From: an uncultured Pirellulaceae bacterium | GTDB taxonomy: Bacteria > Planctomycetota > Planctomycetia > Pirellulales > Pirellulaceae | Reading direction: 5' to 3' | Length of the DNA: 51,282 nt | Assembly: GCA_937944405.1 (NCBI GenBank) | Contig: CALDYR010000079.1 | Coordinates: 1 to 51,282 of the forward strand | Shown here: in pieces, positions 1 through 9,803 of the stretch | How positions within the stretch are numbered: position 1 is the first letter of the stretch | How the letters are laid out: each line of letters opens with the position of its first letter | The notes under the pieces: model-generated | The model's input: the letters and a program-made list of their open reading frames with translations, nothing else | Database searches by the model: none | What the model was told of the DNA's origin: nothing | Made by a program: the position numbers and the translations under genes

Positions 1-674
1 ATGATGTTTTGATGCTGATTTTCATACTGAAGTGCCGAATTTGGTGGGAATAGTGGGAAGGAAATTGATGAGGAAACCATCGGGCAGGGAAATTGCGGCA
101 ACCATAAGATTCCGCGCGTCGGTGAAAACCCGCACAATCGATCCAAGGCTTAAAAGAGAATTCGGCCTTTGGCAAAAGCAACATCGAACTTTTGCCTGCA
201 AAACACGGACTAGTGGTCTGTCAGCATTAAGAATTAGGATTAGCCGTTTGGGCGTTAGCCCCGGTTTTTCGTTTCGGAACCGTGGCTATCGCCAAAACGG
301 CTAACCCTAAAATCCAATGCTGACACTCCACTAGGTGCCCCTCTCAAGCCCCAACACAGCCAAACTTTCGGCATTCCCTGAACAGAGAACGCCGGCAGCA
401 CCTGCCGGTCAGGCAAGCTTTAACGGCAATAAGGCGGCAATGTAATCGTCATACAGCCGATGCATCGACGCACAATTGATGACTCGATACAAATGTCGGT
501 CACAAAGTAAAAAGCAAATGCTTGGAAAGATCAGGCAAACCAACAGCGCCACCGAAGGGGAACTGGTATTTTATGAAAGGGATTCTGCCAACACCTTCAC
601 CATCCCTGTCAGCGCCACCGATCAGCCCAATCTACCGCAGGTCTTAATGTTAACATTTCACGCGGAGCATCACT
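1..674. other. Intergenic stretch with a palindromic element
   Basis: No convincing gene lies here. An open frame at 32-304 runs straight through a large inverted repeat (210-334, listed separately) and resembles no protein family I know. An open frame at 476-928 overlaps the much better membrane protein that starts at 675. A second small palindrome at 392-408 has 7-base arms (CCGGCAG and CTGCCGG) with a 3-base loop and no T-run, so it is a poor terminator. The rest shows no recognisable signal. Confidence 0.6.
210..334. repeat. 125 bp palindromic MITE-like or REP-like element
   Basis: The ends are inverted repeats: CTAGTGGTCTGTCAGCATT at 210-228 faces AATGCTGACACTCCACTAG at 316-334, with 17 of 19 positions pairing. 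The similarity continues inward: an arm containing TTAGCCGTTTGGGCGTTAGCC near 240-260 pairs imperfectly with one containing GGCTATCGCCAAAACGGCTAA near 285-303. The element would fold into one long hairpin. The outermost CTAG is itself a palindrome, so it could be either part of the repeat or a 4 bp target duplication. It carries no transposase gene. I infer a non-autonomous dispersed repeat; whether other copies exist cannot be seen from one window. Confidence 0.7.
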
Positions 675-1616
675 TTGGAACGGATCCAGAGAAAACAATT
701 CAAATTAGTCGATCTCCGCATGTGCGTGCTGATCGCGCTGACCGCAGTACCGGTCGCGCTGTACATTTTCTTTGGTGCCTACGCGCTTTGGAAAACAAAT
801 TTGCTGATCTGGCTGTGGTGGATCCTGCCGGCGGGTTGGACATTGACGTTCTTGCTGGTGAAGCTCTGGCCTGCCAAACCGATCGCCGACGCAGGCCCAA
901 TCGACGCCCCACACTGGACGCCACGTGATCAAGAAGCGGCAAAAATCGTGCTCAGATTTCAACAACAGATTGACACCCAACCACTGTCTCAGTTAACCAG
1001 CATCCAGTTTTACATCGACCAGTTTCAGAAACTGTCTCACGAACTGGCAACCTTCTATCACCCTGATGCCGCCGACCCGTTTTCGTCGTTGACGGTTCCC
1101 GAACTGGCGGCGGCGGTTCGACTGGTGGCTGACGATTTAGAACAAATCGTTTTAACCTCCCTGCCGGGCAGCCGATTGCTGACCGTCAGGCAATGGCGTG
1201 CTTTTGGAAAAACGCCCAAATGGGCAAACCGCATCCGCAACACGGTTTGGGCGGGTTCGATTTTGATCAACCCACTGAACATCGCGCGCTACTGTGTTTC
1301 GCGCGAGACGATCGACAAAGTCAGCAGCGGAATTCAATCGGAGCTACTGGCAACGGTTTACCTTCGATTCATCCGTCAAGTCGGTTTCTACTTGATCGAG
1401 ATGAACAGTGGTCGTTTGCGCCACGGCGCGGACAAGTACCGTGCGGCATTGGAAGCATCACAAGATTCAGCCGAACAAACGCCGACACTTCAGGCCCTAC
1501 AATCCGAAGTGGACAGTCATTGGGGAAAAAACGTCTGTGGACAAATCACCACCGGCGGCAAGCAACTGGCCAAAACATGGTTCCAAGAAAAAATCAACCG
1601 CCGTGGCAAGAAGTAA
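675..1616 (+). CDS. Conserved membrane protein, function unknown
   Basis: A 313-residue protein. The chosen start is TTG at 675, because a GGAG sits 7 bases upstream (664-667); an internal ATG at residue 15 is the alternative. Two hydrophobic stretches (about residues 15-37 and 42-62, rich in Leu/Trp/Ile) look like a membrane hairpin, followed by a roughly 250-residue soluble part ending in a very basic tail. The middle section (LPGSRLLTVRQW, then PLNIARY and a stretch IEMNSGRLRHGADKYR) reminds me of the region that precedes the GTPase domain in some large planctomycete membrane GTPases, but no Walker A or other GTPase motif is present. That resemblance is from memory and weak. It converges on rnhA with only a 23-base gap. 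Confidence 0.75.
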   Translation: MERIQRKQFKLVDLRMCVLIALTAVPVALYIFFGAYALWKTNLLIWLWWILPAGWTLTFLLVKLWPAKPIADAGPIDAPHWTPRDQEAAKIVLRFQQQIDTQPLSQLTSIQFYIDQFQKLSHELATFYHPDAADPFSSLTVPELAAAVRLVADDLEQIVLTSLPGSRLLTVRQWRAFGKTPKWANRIRNTVWAGSILINPLNIARYCVSRETIDKVSSGIQSELLATVYLRFIRQVGFYLIEMNSGRLRHGADKYRAALEASQDSAEQTPTLQALQSEVDSHWGKNVCGQITTGGKQLAKTWFQEKINRRGKK

Positions 1617-1639
1617 TCCAACCATCGTAGGCGGTTACC

Positions 1640-2104
1640 TTACTTTAAGTATTTCTGGTAGGCAGCCACCGCCAGTTCATCGACGCGATCGTTTTCGACA
1701 TGGCCGCTATGGCCAGCGACGCGCGTGTATTTGACTCGATGACGGGCGAGCTGTTGATCCAGTCGCATCCAGAATTCTTGATTCTTGACGGGAACGTTTT
1801 TACCTTTTTCCTTGCGTTGCCAACCGTTGGCTTTCCATTTTTTCATCCATTCGGTCATGCCTTTGCCGACGTACGTACTGTCGGTGAAAAGTTCAACACA
1901 GCAGGGACGCTTGAGCGCCGCTAAACCTTCGATCACCGCCAACAGTTCCATTTGATTATTGGTGGTGTGTTCCAAACCACCGGATTGTTCGGATTCTTTT
2001 CCTGACGGCAGGTGCCGCATCAAATACGCCCATCCGCCGGGGCCGGGATTTCCGCTACAGCCACCGTCGGTAAAAAGATGGATCTCGATTTTAGGTTCGG
2101 ACAC
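1640..2104 (-). CDS. rnhA: Ribonuclease HI
   Basis: A 154-residue enzyme, the usual length for this family, that cuts the RNA strand of RNA:DNA hybrids (primers, R-loops) in the cytoplasm. The catalytic set is complete: D13 in FTDGGCSGNPG, E53 in TNNQMELLAV, D75 in FTDSTYV, H132 in VAGHSGH and D142 in NDRVDELA. The basic region around residues 86-102 (WMKKWKANGWQRKEKGK) matches the substrate-binding handle of the E. coli enzyme. It is the last gene of a minus-strand run trpB-trpA-recG-rnhA and starts 60 bases after recG ends. RecG and RNase HI both act on R-loops, so their adjacency makes functional sense. Confidence 0.97.
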   Translation of the reverse strand: MSEPKIEIHLFTDGGCSGNPGPGGWAYLMRHLPSGKESEQSGGLEHTTNNQMELLAVIEGLAALKRPCCVELFTDSTYVGKGMTEWMKKWKANGWQRKEKGKNVPVKNQEFWMRLDQQLARHRVKYTRVAGHSGHVENDRVDELAVAAYQKYLK

Positions 2105-2164
2105 AGCAATCTTCGTAAATTTAATAGTGCAACGACCAAGTTATAAGCAAACCGTGGCCCGCTT

Positions 2165-4261
2165 TCAACCAACGTCGCTGATCGCCAACGCTCGACCGTA
2201 ACGCGCGAACACCAATTGGCGTAAACGAGACAACGATTCATCCTTAAGGTCCGGATCGTCGGAAATCAAAAAGCGCGCGTCCACCTGCGCCCGCGCTAAG
2301 ACCTCGGCGTCACGCACCAAATCAGCGATCATCAACGGTGGAAAACCGCTTTGTTGGGTACTGAATAAATTTCCAGGACCACGGATTTGTAAATCAATCT
2401 CTGCCAGCTCAAATCCGCTCTCGTTTTCTGAAAACGCCTTCAGCCGCTGATTGGATTGAGGATCATCCGACGACGCGAACACGCAAACGAACCCCGGGTG
2501 CTGCCCCCGACACACGCGCCCACGAAGCTGGTGCAATTGCGAAAGACCAAACCGTTCGGCCGACTCGATTGTCATCACCGTCGCGTTGCCCACATCGATT
2601 CCGACTTCGACAACGGTAGTGGATACAATCACCTGCGTTTTTCCAGCCGCGAAATCAGCCATCGCTGCCTCTTTTTCTTCCGGCGACTGCTTGCCGTGCA
2701 AGAGATCAACGCGGAAGTCACTAAACGGGCCGTTGGACAACATCTCGAACATACGTTCGGCGCTGCTCAATTGGGAATCGTCTTCGGCATCGACCAAAGG
2801 AGAAATCACAAACGCCTGCCGACCTTCGCGCAGCTTTTTTCTCACAAACTCCCACCATTGATCGCGGCTTTCCTCTTTGCCCAGGTAAGTATTTACCTTT
2901 TGACCAATGCCACTGGTCCGTTGCAAGGTCGACACGTCCAGATCACCAAACAGCGTCATCGAAATCGTTCTGGGAATAGGCGTCGCGGTCATCACCAAAT
3001 AATGTGGATCGTGCCCCGATTGTTTCAACGTCGCGCGCTGACGAACGCCGAATTTATGCTGTTCATCGATCACGACCAGTCCCAAATTTTTAAACGGCAC
3101 GTTCGACGCCACGACCGCTTGGGTTCCGATGACGATGTCGACTTCTCCTGCGGATATTTTTTCAGCCGTCGCGCTGCGCGTTTTCCCTTTCACGCCGCCG
3201 GTCCACAACGCCAACCGGACGCGCGTGTTGGCCAACAAATTCTTCAAGGTTTGAAAATGCTGGTTGGCCAGAATCGCGGTCGGAGCCATAATCGTTGCTT
3301 GATGGCCGTGAGCCACCGCCAGCAACATCGCACAGACCGCCACCGCCGTCTTCCCGCTACCGACTTCTCCGTGCAACAACCGGTTCATGGGAAAGGGTTG
3401 CCCCATATCGGTCGCGATTTCACCAAGGGCGATCTTTTGCGACTCTGTTAGCTCAAACGGCAATCGGCCCAACAATCGAGCACGAATCTTTGGCGTCATC
3501 CCCAATGCCGGTGATTTATTTTCCGACCGAATGCGATGACGGCGAATCGCCAAAGCTAATTGGAGAATAAACAGTTCCTGATAAACCAGTCGCCTCCGCG
3601 CTGATTCCACTTCGTCGTGATTCTTGGGCGCGTGAATCTGGCGGACCGCTTCGGAAATACCGCACACTTCCAAACGCTGTCGAAGGTGATCCGGAAACGC
3701 CTCGGTCACAACGTCGGCACACAGATTAACGACGCTGGCCACGACGCTGCGAATTTGTTTTTGAGAAATCCCGTCGGTCAACTTATAAACTGGCAACAAG
3801 CATTGATGGTCTTGGAGTGCTTCATCGGATTGAATCCAAGTCGTTTTCGGGTGGCTCATTTGAAAACGCCCGCCTTGAAATTTAGCCTTGCCCTGAAACA
3901 TCACCTGTTGGCCAGGCCAAAACTTCTTCAACAGAAAGGACTGGTTGAACCACATGCCTCGCAGGTATTGATTGCCTTGTTGGATCAAAACGTAGCAGAT
4001 ATGAGCCCCTGACTGAGCGGTATGCTGATCCACATCGACAACAATCCCGACCACGTTAGCCAGTTGTTCGTTAGCTAATTCGTTGATTTGGTGTAATTGC
4101 GTGAAGTCTTGATAAGAACGGGGGAAGAAGAACAGCACGTCGGCCGCGTTGCGTAAATTTAATTTCTCCAGCAATTCGGCTCGCGCCGGCCCCACGCCTT
4201 TTAGGAACTGGACCGGTTGAGTCAGCAGTTCAGTCGGCGATTTTTCAGGGGCTTCAGGCAT
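2165..4261 (-). CDS. recG: ATP-dependent DNA helicase RecG
   Basis: A 698-residue protein, the normal RecG length. RecG remodels stalled replication forks, Holliday junctions and R-loops. Residues 1-160 form the helix-hairpin-helix and OB-fold wedge region (FLKGVGPARAELLEKL near the start). The helicase core follows: Walker A GEVGSGKT at 298-305, the DEQH box at 399-402, TATPIPRT after it, and the C-terminal helicase motifs STTVVEVGIDV and QLRGRVCRG. The C-terminal RecG region (GPGNLFSTQQSG) is intact. It lies 51 bases after trpA and 60 bases before rnhA on the same strand, so the genes are probably co-transcribed. Confidence 0.97.
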   Translation of the reverse strand: MPEAPEKSPTELLTQPVQFLKGVGPARAELLEKLNLRNAADVLFFFPRSYQDFTQLHQINELANEQLANVVGIVVDVDQHTAQSGAHICYVLIQQGNQYLRGMWFNQSFLLKKFWPGQQVMFQGKAKFQGGRFQMSHPKTTWIQSDEALQDHQCLLPVYKLTDGISQKQIRSVVASVVNLCADVVTEAFPDHLRQRLEVCGISEAVRQIHAPKNHDEVESARRRLVYQELFILQLALAIRRHRIRSENKSPALGMTPKIRARLLGRLPFELTESQKIALGEIATDMGQPFPMNRLLHGEVGSGKTAVAVCAMLLAVAHGHQATIMAPTAILANQHFQTLKNLLANTRVRLALWTGGVKGKTRSATAEKISAGEVDIVIGTQAVVASNVPFKNLGLVVIDEQHKFGVRQRATLKQSGHDPHYLVMTATPIPRTISMTLFGDLDVSTLQRTSGIGQKVNTYLGKEESRDQWWEFVRKKLREGRQAFVISPLVDAEDDSQLSSAERMFEMLSNGPFSDFRVDLLHGKQSPEEKEAAMADFAAGKTQVIVSTTVVEVGIDVGNATVMTIESAERFGLSQLHQLRGRVCRGQHPGFVCVFASSDDPQSNQRLKAFSENESGFELAEIDLQIRGPGNLFSTQQSGFPPLMIADLVRDAEVLARAQVDARFLISDDPDLKDESLSRLRQLVFARYGRALAISDVG

Positions 4262-4312
4262 CGCTGTAGTTTACTGCTATTTTCAATGGTTCGCACATTT
4301 CGAACAACCGCA

Positions 4313-5122
4313 TTACATCGCGTCGATCATCGTTCTCGCAAAATCACTAACATCAGTAATCACCGTGGCGGCCGTTTTCCCACCCTCAGCAGGATGGGCA
4401 CAGGCGATCTTCCGGACAATCGCCGACCCCACGATCATTCCATCGGCGACCGGTTTGAGCAATTCGACGTGTTCAGGTTTACTGATCCCAAACCCGACGC
4501 AAATGGGAAGGTCAGTTTGCTGCCGCAGCCACCGCAAATTATCTAATAAATCCGGCGGCAGTTCAGTGCGTTCGCCCGTGATACCGGCAATCGACACGTA
4601 GTAAATAAAACCCGTGGTTTGCTGGGCGATCTCAATCGCGCGTTGTTTGGTCGTCGTCGGCGTAATCAACTGAATAAGGCTGAAATCAGCGGCCCGGCAT
4701 TTCGCCGCAAATTCAGCCGATTCATCAACCGGCATGTCAGGCACAATCGCGCCAGCAACACCGGCAGCCTTCGCTTGTTTCAAATACTCGTCCAATCCCA
4801 ACCGGTAGATAATGGCGTAACTAACCATGGTGACGATGGGCATCGACAATTGCGGCGTCGTGTTGGCGACCATATCAAAAATGGCTTCCAGTTTCACACC
4901 ACCGTTGAGGGCGCGAGTGTAAGAGGCCTGGATGACAGGACCGTCGGCGATCGGGTCGCTGTAAGGGATTCCCAATTCTGCCAAATGGCAACCCGTTGCA
5001 TCCAACGCCTTCAACAACGACTGAGTAAATTCTAAATCAGGATCGGCGGCGGTGACAAAGGGCATAAAGGCTTTTTTGCCTTCTGATCTCAGACGCGCGA
5101 ACAGGTCGTCGATGGATGACAT
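4313..5122 (-). CDS. trpA: Tryptophan synthase alpha chain
   Basis: A 269-residue TIM-barrel subunit that splits indole-3-glycerol phosphate into indole and glyceraldehyde 3-phosphate, passing indole to TrpB through the complex tunnel. The two catalytic acids sit at exactly the classical positions, E49 (HLAELGIPYSDP) and D60 (DPIADGP). The phosphate-binding segments GFGISKPEH and GMIVGSAIV are present. It follows trpB with a 74-base, AT-rich gap (5123-5196). The rest of the tryptophan pathway is not in the window. Confidence 0.97.
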   Translation of the reverse strand: MSSIDDLFARLRSEGKKAFMPFVTAADPDLEFTQSLLKALDATGCHLAELGIPYSDPIADGPVIQASYTRALNGGVKLEAIFDMVANTTPQLSMPIVTMVSYAIIYRLGLDEYLKQAKAAGVAGAIVPDMPVDESAEFAAKCRAADFSLIQLITPTTTKQRAIEIAQQTTGFIYYVSIAGITGERTELPPDLLDNLRWLRQQTDLPICVGFGISKPEHVELLKPVADGMIVGSAIVRKIACAHPAEGGKTAATVITDVSDFARTMIDAM

Positions 5123-5196
5123 TTAACGTTTCAAAAATGTGGAATTCAGGATTTCAATTCTTAAACTTCGAAAATCAAAATTCGAGTTTCAATTTT

Positions 5197-6426
<1,230 letters not shown>

Positions 6427-6459
6427 AGCGTACGCGATATGAGTTAATTTAGGATGATG

Positions 6460-6488
6460 ATTTTGGAATCCCGGTACCAAATCGTCAA
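6460..6488 (-). promoter_or_regulatory. Possible sigma-70-type promoter for trpB
   Basis: Read on the minus strand, TTGACG (6488-6483) is followed after exactly 17 bases by CAAAAT (6465-6460), about 34 bases before the trpB ATG. The -35 box matches 5 of 6 and the -10 box 4 of 6 consensus positions. Planctomycete promoters are poorly defined, so this is a guess from E. coli rules. Confidence 0.3.
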
Positions 6489-6639
6489 CCGTTATTCGTT
6501 GGGATTGCGACTGTTTGAACCGTATTGTGGTGTTTTTAAGTAACGCACTGTATCCTACAACCGGTTCCGGCGGCCGTTCCACCTCCATCCAATCACCTTC
6601 ATTCAATCATCACCATCGACCATTACCCCCGAGGAATTG

Positions 6640-7479
6640 ATGCCCGAGCTGCCCGAAGTAGAAACGATGCGACGCGGCATCGGCGCGATCCAGAACGCGA
6701 CAATCATCGCCGCCCAACGGACCCCGTGCAGTAAACGACCGATCGCCATCTCGCCTCCGATGGGAAGCTTCAACAAACGTATCTCCGGAAAAAAAATTGA
6801 ACGTATCGATCGGTTAGGCAAACGCGTGGTTGTGGTGACCGAGGACGGGCACCGCGTCATTTTTGAACCCCGAATGACAGGGTTGGTTTTAATTACCCAG
6901 CCTCCCACAATCGAGCACCTACGTTTTCGGCTACGACTGAAGGATTGCGATGTGAAAGAATTGTTGTTCTGGGACAGACGTGGTTTAGGGAACGTCAGTT
7001 GCCTGACCGACGCCCAATACCAACAAAAACTCCTCAGTGGCAAGCTCGGCCCCGATGCTTTAGCGATCTCTGAAAGTGAATTTTGCGCGCGTTTTAAAAG
7101 CTCGGGACGCGAGGTAAAAGTGGCGTTATTGGACCAAGCGGCCGTCGCGGGGATCGGAAATCTCTACGCCAGCGAAATCCTGCACTTGGCGGGCGTCCAC
7201 CCGCAGGCCCGATGCAATCGGTTAAGCGTTGGCCAATGGAATCGGATACACCAGCGGATGGTAGAGGTACTAGAACTGGCGATCGAATATGAGGGTTCGA
7301 CATTGTCCGATGGAACCTATCGCAATGCCCTAAATAAGTCGGGCGGTTATCAAAACGAACATCGCGTCTACGACCGCGCAGGCCAGCAATGCCCGACCTG
7401 TGTACAAGCAGAGATCATCCGCATCGTGCAGTGCCAACGGTCGACGTTTTTCTGCAAACGCTGCCAGAAAAAAAGGTGA
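6640..7479 (+). CDS. mutM: Formamidopyrimidine-DNA glycosylase (Fpg/MutM)
   Basis: A 279-residue base-excision repair enzyme that removes 8-oxoguanine and ring-opened purines and then cuts the DNA backbone. The start must be ATG 6640, not the in-frame TTG one codon earlier, because the enzyme uses the proline right after the initiator Met as its nucleophile (MPELPEVE), and a GAGG lies 5 bases upstream of that ATG's context. The conserved lysine is K61 in RLGKRVVV. The helix-two-turns-helix region (LLDQAAVAGIGNLYASEIL) and a C-terminal zinc finger (CPTC ... CKRC) are intact. It is divergent from trpB. Confidence 0.97.
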   Translation: MPELPEVETMRRGIGAIQNATIIAAQRTPCSKRPIAISPPMGSFNKRISGKKIERIDRLGKRVVVVTEDGHRVIFEPRMTGLVLITQPPTIEHLRFRLRLKDCDVKELLFWDRRGLGNVSCLTDAQYQQKLLSGKLGPDALAISESEFCARFKSSGREVKVALLDQAAVAGIGNLYASEILHLAGVHPQARCNRLSVGQWNRIHQRMVEVLELAIEYEGSTLSDGTYRNALNKSGGYQNEHRVYDRAGQQCPTCVQAEIIRIVQCQRSTFFCKRCQKKR

Positions 7480-7671
7480 TTGAAACCACCAAACCGCCTG
7501 CGCAGCCCCACCGTGCGAGTATCTCCAGCGCCACCCGAATCTTTGGCCTGATCTGCAAGTCAAACGCGGCAACTAAACGTACTAAACAAACAATTTGATC
7601 AAACGCACAAACCAGATGCTTCAACCTATTTTACTTGCCAGCGCGACGGGCTTGTACTGGGCCAGTTTTGA

Positions 7672-8514
7672 TCAGGCGATGTTGGCGACGTTGATTTGCG
7701 AAATCGCTCCAGAAATTCCACGCGCTGCGGGGACAGGTGACTTCTGTGGCTCAAGCGGCAGCTTCAACGTGAAACACGTTCCCTTGCCAATCGAACTTTC
7801 AACGCGGATCTTACCGCCGTGGGCTTCGATGATATTTTTGCACGTTGCCAATCCGAGCCCCGTGCCACCCTTGCCGCTTTCATCTGGGCCAGTCTTGGTC
7901 GTAAAGTAAGGCTGGAAAATCTTCCGCATCGTTTCCTCCGTCATGCCGGTACCGTGGTCACGGACGCTGAGATCGACCGTGTTTGTCGACGGGTCTTGTC
8001 GCAACTTAATTACCAACTCACCGCCTTCGGACATCGCTTGGCGCGCATTGATCAACAGGTTCATAAACACTTGCTGGATCTGATTTCCGATCGCCGATAC
8101 CGTCGGCAGGCCTTCCTCGATTTGCATGTCAATCGCGATGCGATATTTTTGCAACTCGCGCTCAAGCAACACCATCGTTTCATCGATCAATTCTGCCAGG
8201 TTTGTCTGTTCAAAATGCTCGCTGCGATTTCGCGCCATCCCCAAAACGGCATTGGTGATTTTGGTGGCCCGCATGCCGGCGGTATTGATTTTATCAAACG
8301 CCTTGTCGCGGGTTGCTTTGTCGTCATGACGCATGCCCATTTTGGCATAGTTAATTATCGTCATCAGCACATTATTAAATTCGTGCGTCGTGGTCCCAAC
8401 CAATTCCCCCAAGGCAGTCATCCGCTGACATTGATCCAGCCGCTTTGTTAGCGCCGCGACTTGATTGCGCAGTTCATTAAGTTCGTCGAATTCAGCCTGT
8501 TGATGATCGCTCAC
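7672..8514 (-). CDS. Soluble sensor-less histidine kinase
   Basis: A 280-residue histidine kinase with no membrane segment and no recognisable sensor domain. An N-terminal coiled coil (about residues 8-33) leads into the phosphoacceptor helix, with His44 in GTTTHEFNN, a pattern typical of NtrB-like or planctomycete kinases. The ATPase domain follows: N box NLLINARQAM, G1 box DHGTGM and G2 box GKGGTGLGLAT. It probably receives its signal through a partner protein bound to the coiled coil. No response regulator is nearby. It lies downstream of nadD and a small unknown gene on the same strand, but 236 bases separate it from the latter. It is convergent with mutM. Confidence 0.9.
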   Translation of the reverse strand: MSDHQQAEFDELNELRNQVAALTKRLDQCQRMTALGELVGTTTHEFNNVLMTIINYAKMGMRHDDKATRDKAFDKINTAGMRATKITNAVLGMARNRSEHFEQTNLAELIDETMVLLERELQKYRIAIDMQIEEGLPTVSAIGNQIQQVFMNLLINARQAMSEGGELVIKLRQDPSTNTVDLSVRDHGTGMTEETMRKIFQPYFTTKTGPDESGKGGTGLGLATCKNIIEAHGGKIRVESSIGKGTCFTLKLPLEPQKSPVPAARGISGAISQINVANIA

Positions 8515-8750
8515 AAAAATGCCTCAATTGGGTTGGTGGTGCAGTGGTGCTGTTCGATAAGGAAATTTTCACAACCAAAAGTTGCTAGCAGAGGAAAAGG
8601 CTGCAGGTGTGGATTGCCTTACGCTTACATGATCGGCAGTTTCCCCACCGACATTCAAGCTTGATCGAGAATCTACCGCTGGGCAGTTTTGGCAAACGGC
8701 GCAGTTTTTCACAACGCATTGTAGGCCAATTAAAATCGCCACTTTGAAGT

Positions 8751-9017
8751 TCAGTCGCGATACCAACAACGTAAAAATTGATGCCAGCGACTAGGGGCTT
8801 CGGAGCTCGTTCCCAAAGATGCGTCGACTGAACCTTCTTCCCATTTCGCCCAAATGTTTGGTAGCACCACGGTCTCGAGCGAGATCACGGTAATGTGATT
8901 CTCGGTCAACCATCGATTGGCCTCTTCGACAGCCTGGTCGAAGCTTTCGTGTTTGCCCTCTTTGAAGAAACCGGGCGCTTCGATCTCTTTAGGCACAAAA
9001 TCTTTGTATTTAAGCAT
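8751..9017 (-). CDS. Small conserved protein of unknown function
   Basis: An 88-residue protein whose ATG at 9017 lies 41 bases after the end of nadD on the same strand. The sequence reads like a real gene: balanced composition, an amphipathic segment ESFDQAVEEANRWLTEN and a predicted beta strand (HITVISLETVVLPN), and a Trp/Arg-rich end (RWHQFLRCWYRD). I think it belongs to a small family common in planctomycetes but cannot name it. There is no signal peptide, membrane span or metal motif. The ribosome binding site is weak. Confidence 0.65.
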   Translation of the reverse strand: MLKYKDFVPKEIEAPGFFKEGKHESFDQAVEEANRWLTENHITVISLETVVLPNIWAKWEEGSVDASLGTSSEAPSRWHQFLRCWYRD

Positions 9018-9058
9018 GGTAGAAACCCGTTCAGTGCAATCAAATCAAAATACAACTT

Positions 9059-9673
9059 CTATTTGCTTGCCCGGTAAATTTTCTGCGTTTGGATGTAACG
9101 TTCAACCGACCGTGGCGTGAGGTAACGATAGCTCATTTCATTTTCGACTGCCCGACGGATGGCTGTACTGCTGATGTCGACCAGCGGTGCCTCGATCGCC
9201 AGCGCTTTCATTTGGGCCAGCCGTTGCTGGTCAGCAAAGGGCGCCAGCAAATCGAAATTAACGGCTCCTTCTCCTGGACGCGCTACCACCAACGGTGTCG
9301 CCAATTCGACAATTCGGTGAGGTTGCTTCCAAGAATGAAAATGGTTTAACGAATCCCCGCCGACCAACAGGAACAGTTCATCGTCGGGGTGCTGTTGTCG
9401 TAACTGCTCCAGCGTATCGACAGTGTAGCTGACGCCGCCGCGTTCGATTTCAATACTTAACCGCAAGAACGACGAGTGTCCGCCGATCGCGAGATCGATC
9501 ATTTCGGTGCGTTGGCGGTCGGAGCCTACCGCGCCGCCGGTTTTATGCGGGGACTGAGCGCTGGGGATGAACCACACTTGATCCAGATGCGCTTGCTCTC
9601 GGCAGTGTTCGGCCAAGATCAAGTGGCCGGTGTGAATGGGATCAAACGATCCGCCAAAAATTCCAATTCGCAT
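9059..9673 (-). CDS. nadD: Nicotinate-nucleotide adenylyltransferase
   Basis: A 204-residue enzyme that adenylates nicotinate mononucleotide to deamido-NAD, the central step of NAD synthesis. I use ATG 9673 as start because the nucleotidyl-transferase motif must be at the N-terminus: GGSFDPIHTGHL spans residues 7-18. The open frame continues 32 codons upstream without family resemblance. The C-terminal ISSTAIRR motif that binds ATP is present at about residues 167-174. The gene is divergent from priA (130-base gap) and heads a minus-strand run with the small gene at 8751-9017. Confidence 0.95.
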   Translation of the reverse strand: MRIGIFGGSFDPIHTGHLILAEHCREQAHLDQVWFIPSAQSPHKTGGAVGSDRQRTEMIDLAIGGHSSFLRLSIEIERGGVSYTVDTLEQLRQQHPDDELFLLVGGDSLNHFHSWKQPHRIVELATPLVVARPGEGAVNFDLLAPFADQQRLAQMKALAIEAPLVDISSTAIRRAVENEMSYRYLTPRSVERYIQTQKIYRASK

Positions 9674-9803
9674 GGTATCGCCCAGAAAAATGATCGGCCG
9701 CGCGGCAAACGCAGCACCTAATTTCAAGCGAAAAAATAGCAAAAACGGTTGCTCTTGAATACCGTCCATTCAACCGCGGCGCGAATTTGGTATCCTCCAC
9801 GTT

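Noticed and set aside
32-304. 90-residue open frame at the window start
   Set aside because: Crosses the large palindromic element and has shadow-like composition.
2456-3451. 331-residue open frame on the strand opposite recG
   Set aside because: It lies entirely inside recG, has the Arg/His-rich composition typical of a shadow frame and resembles no family.
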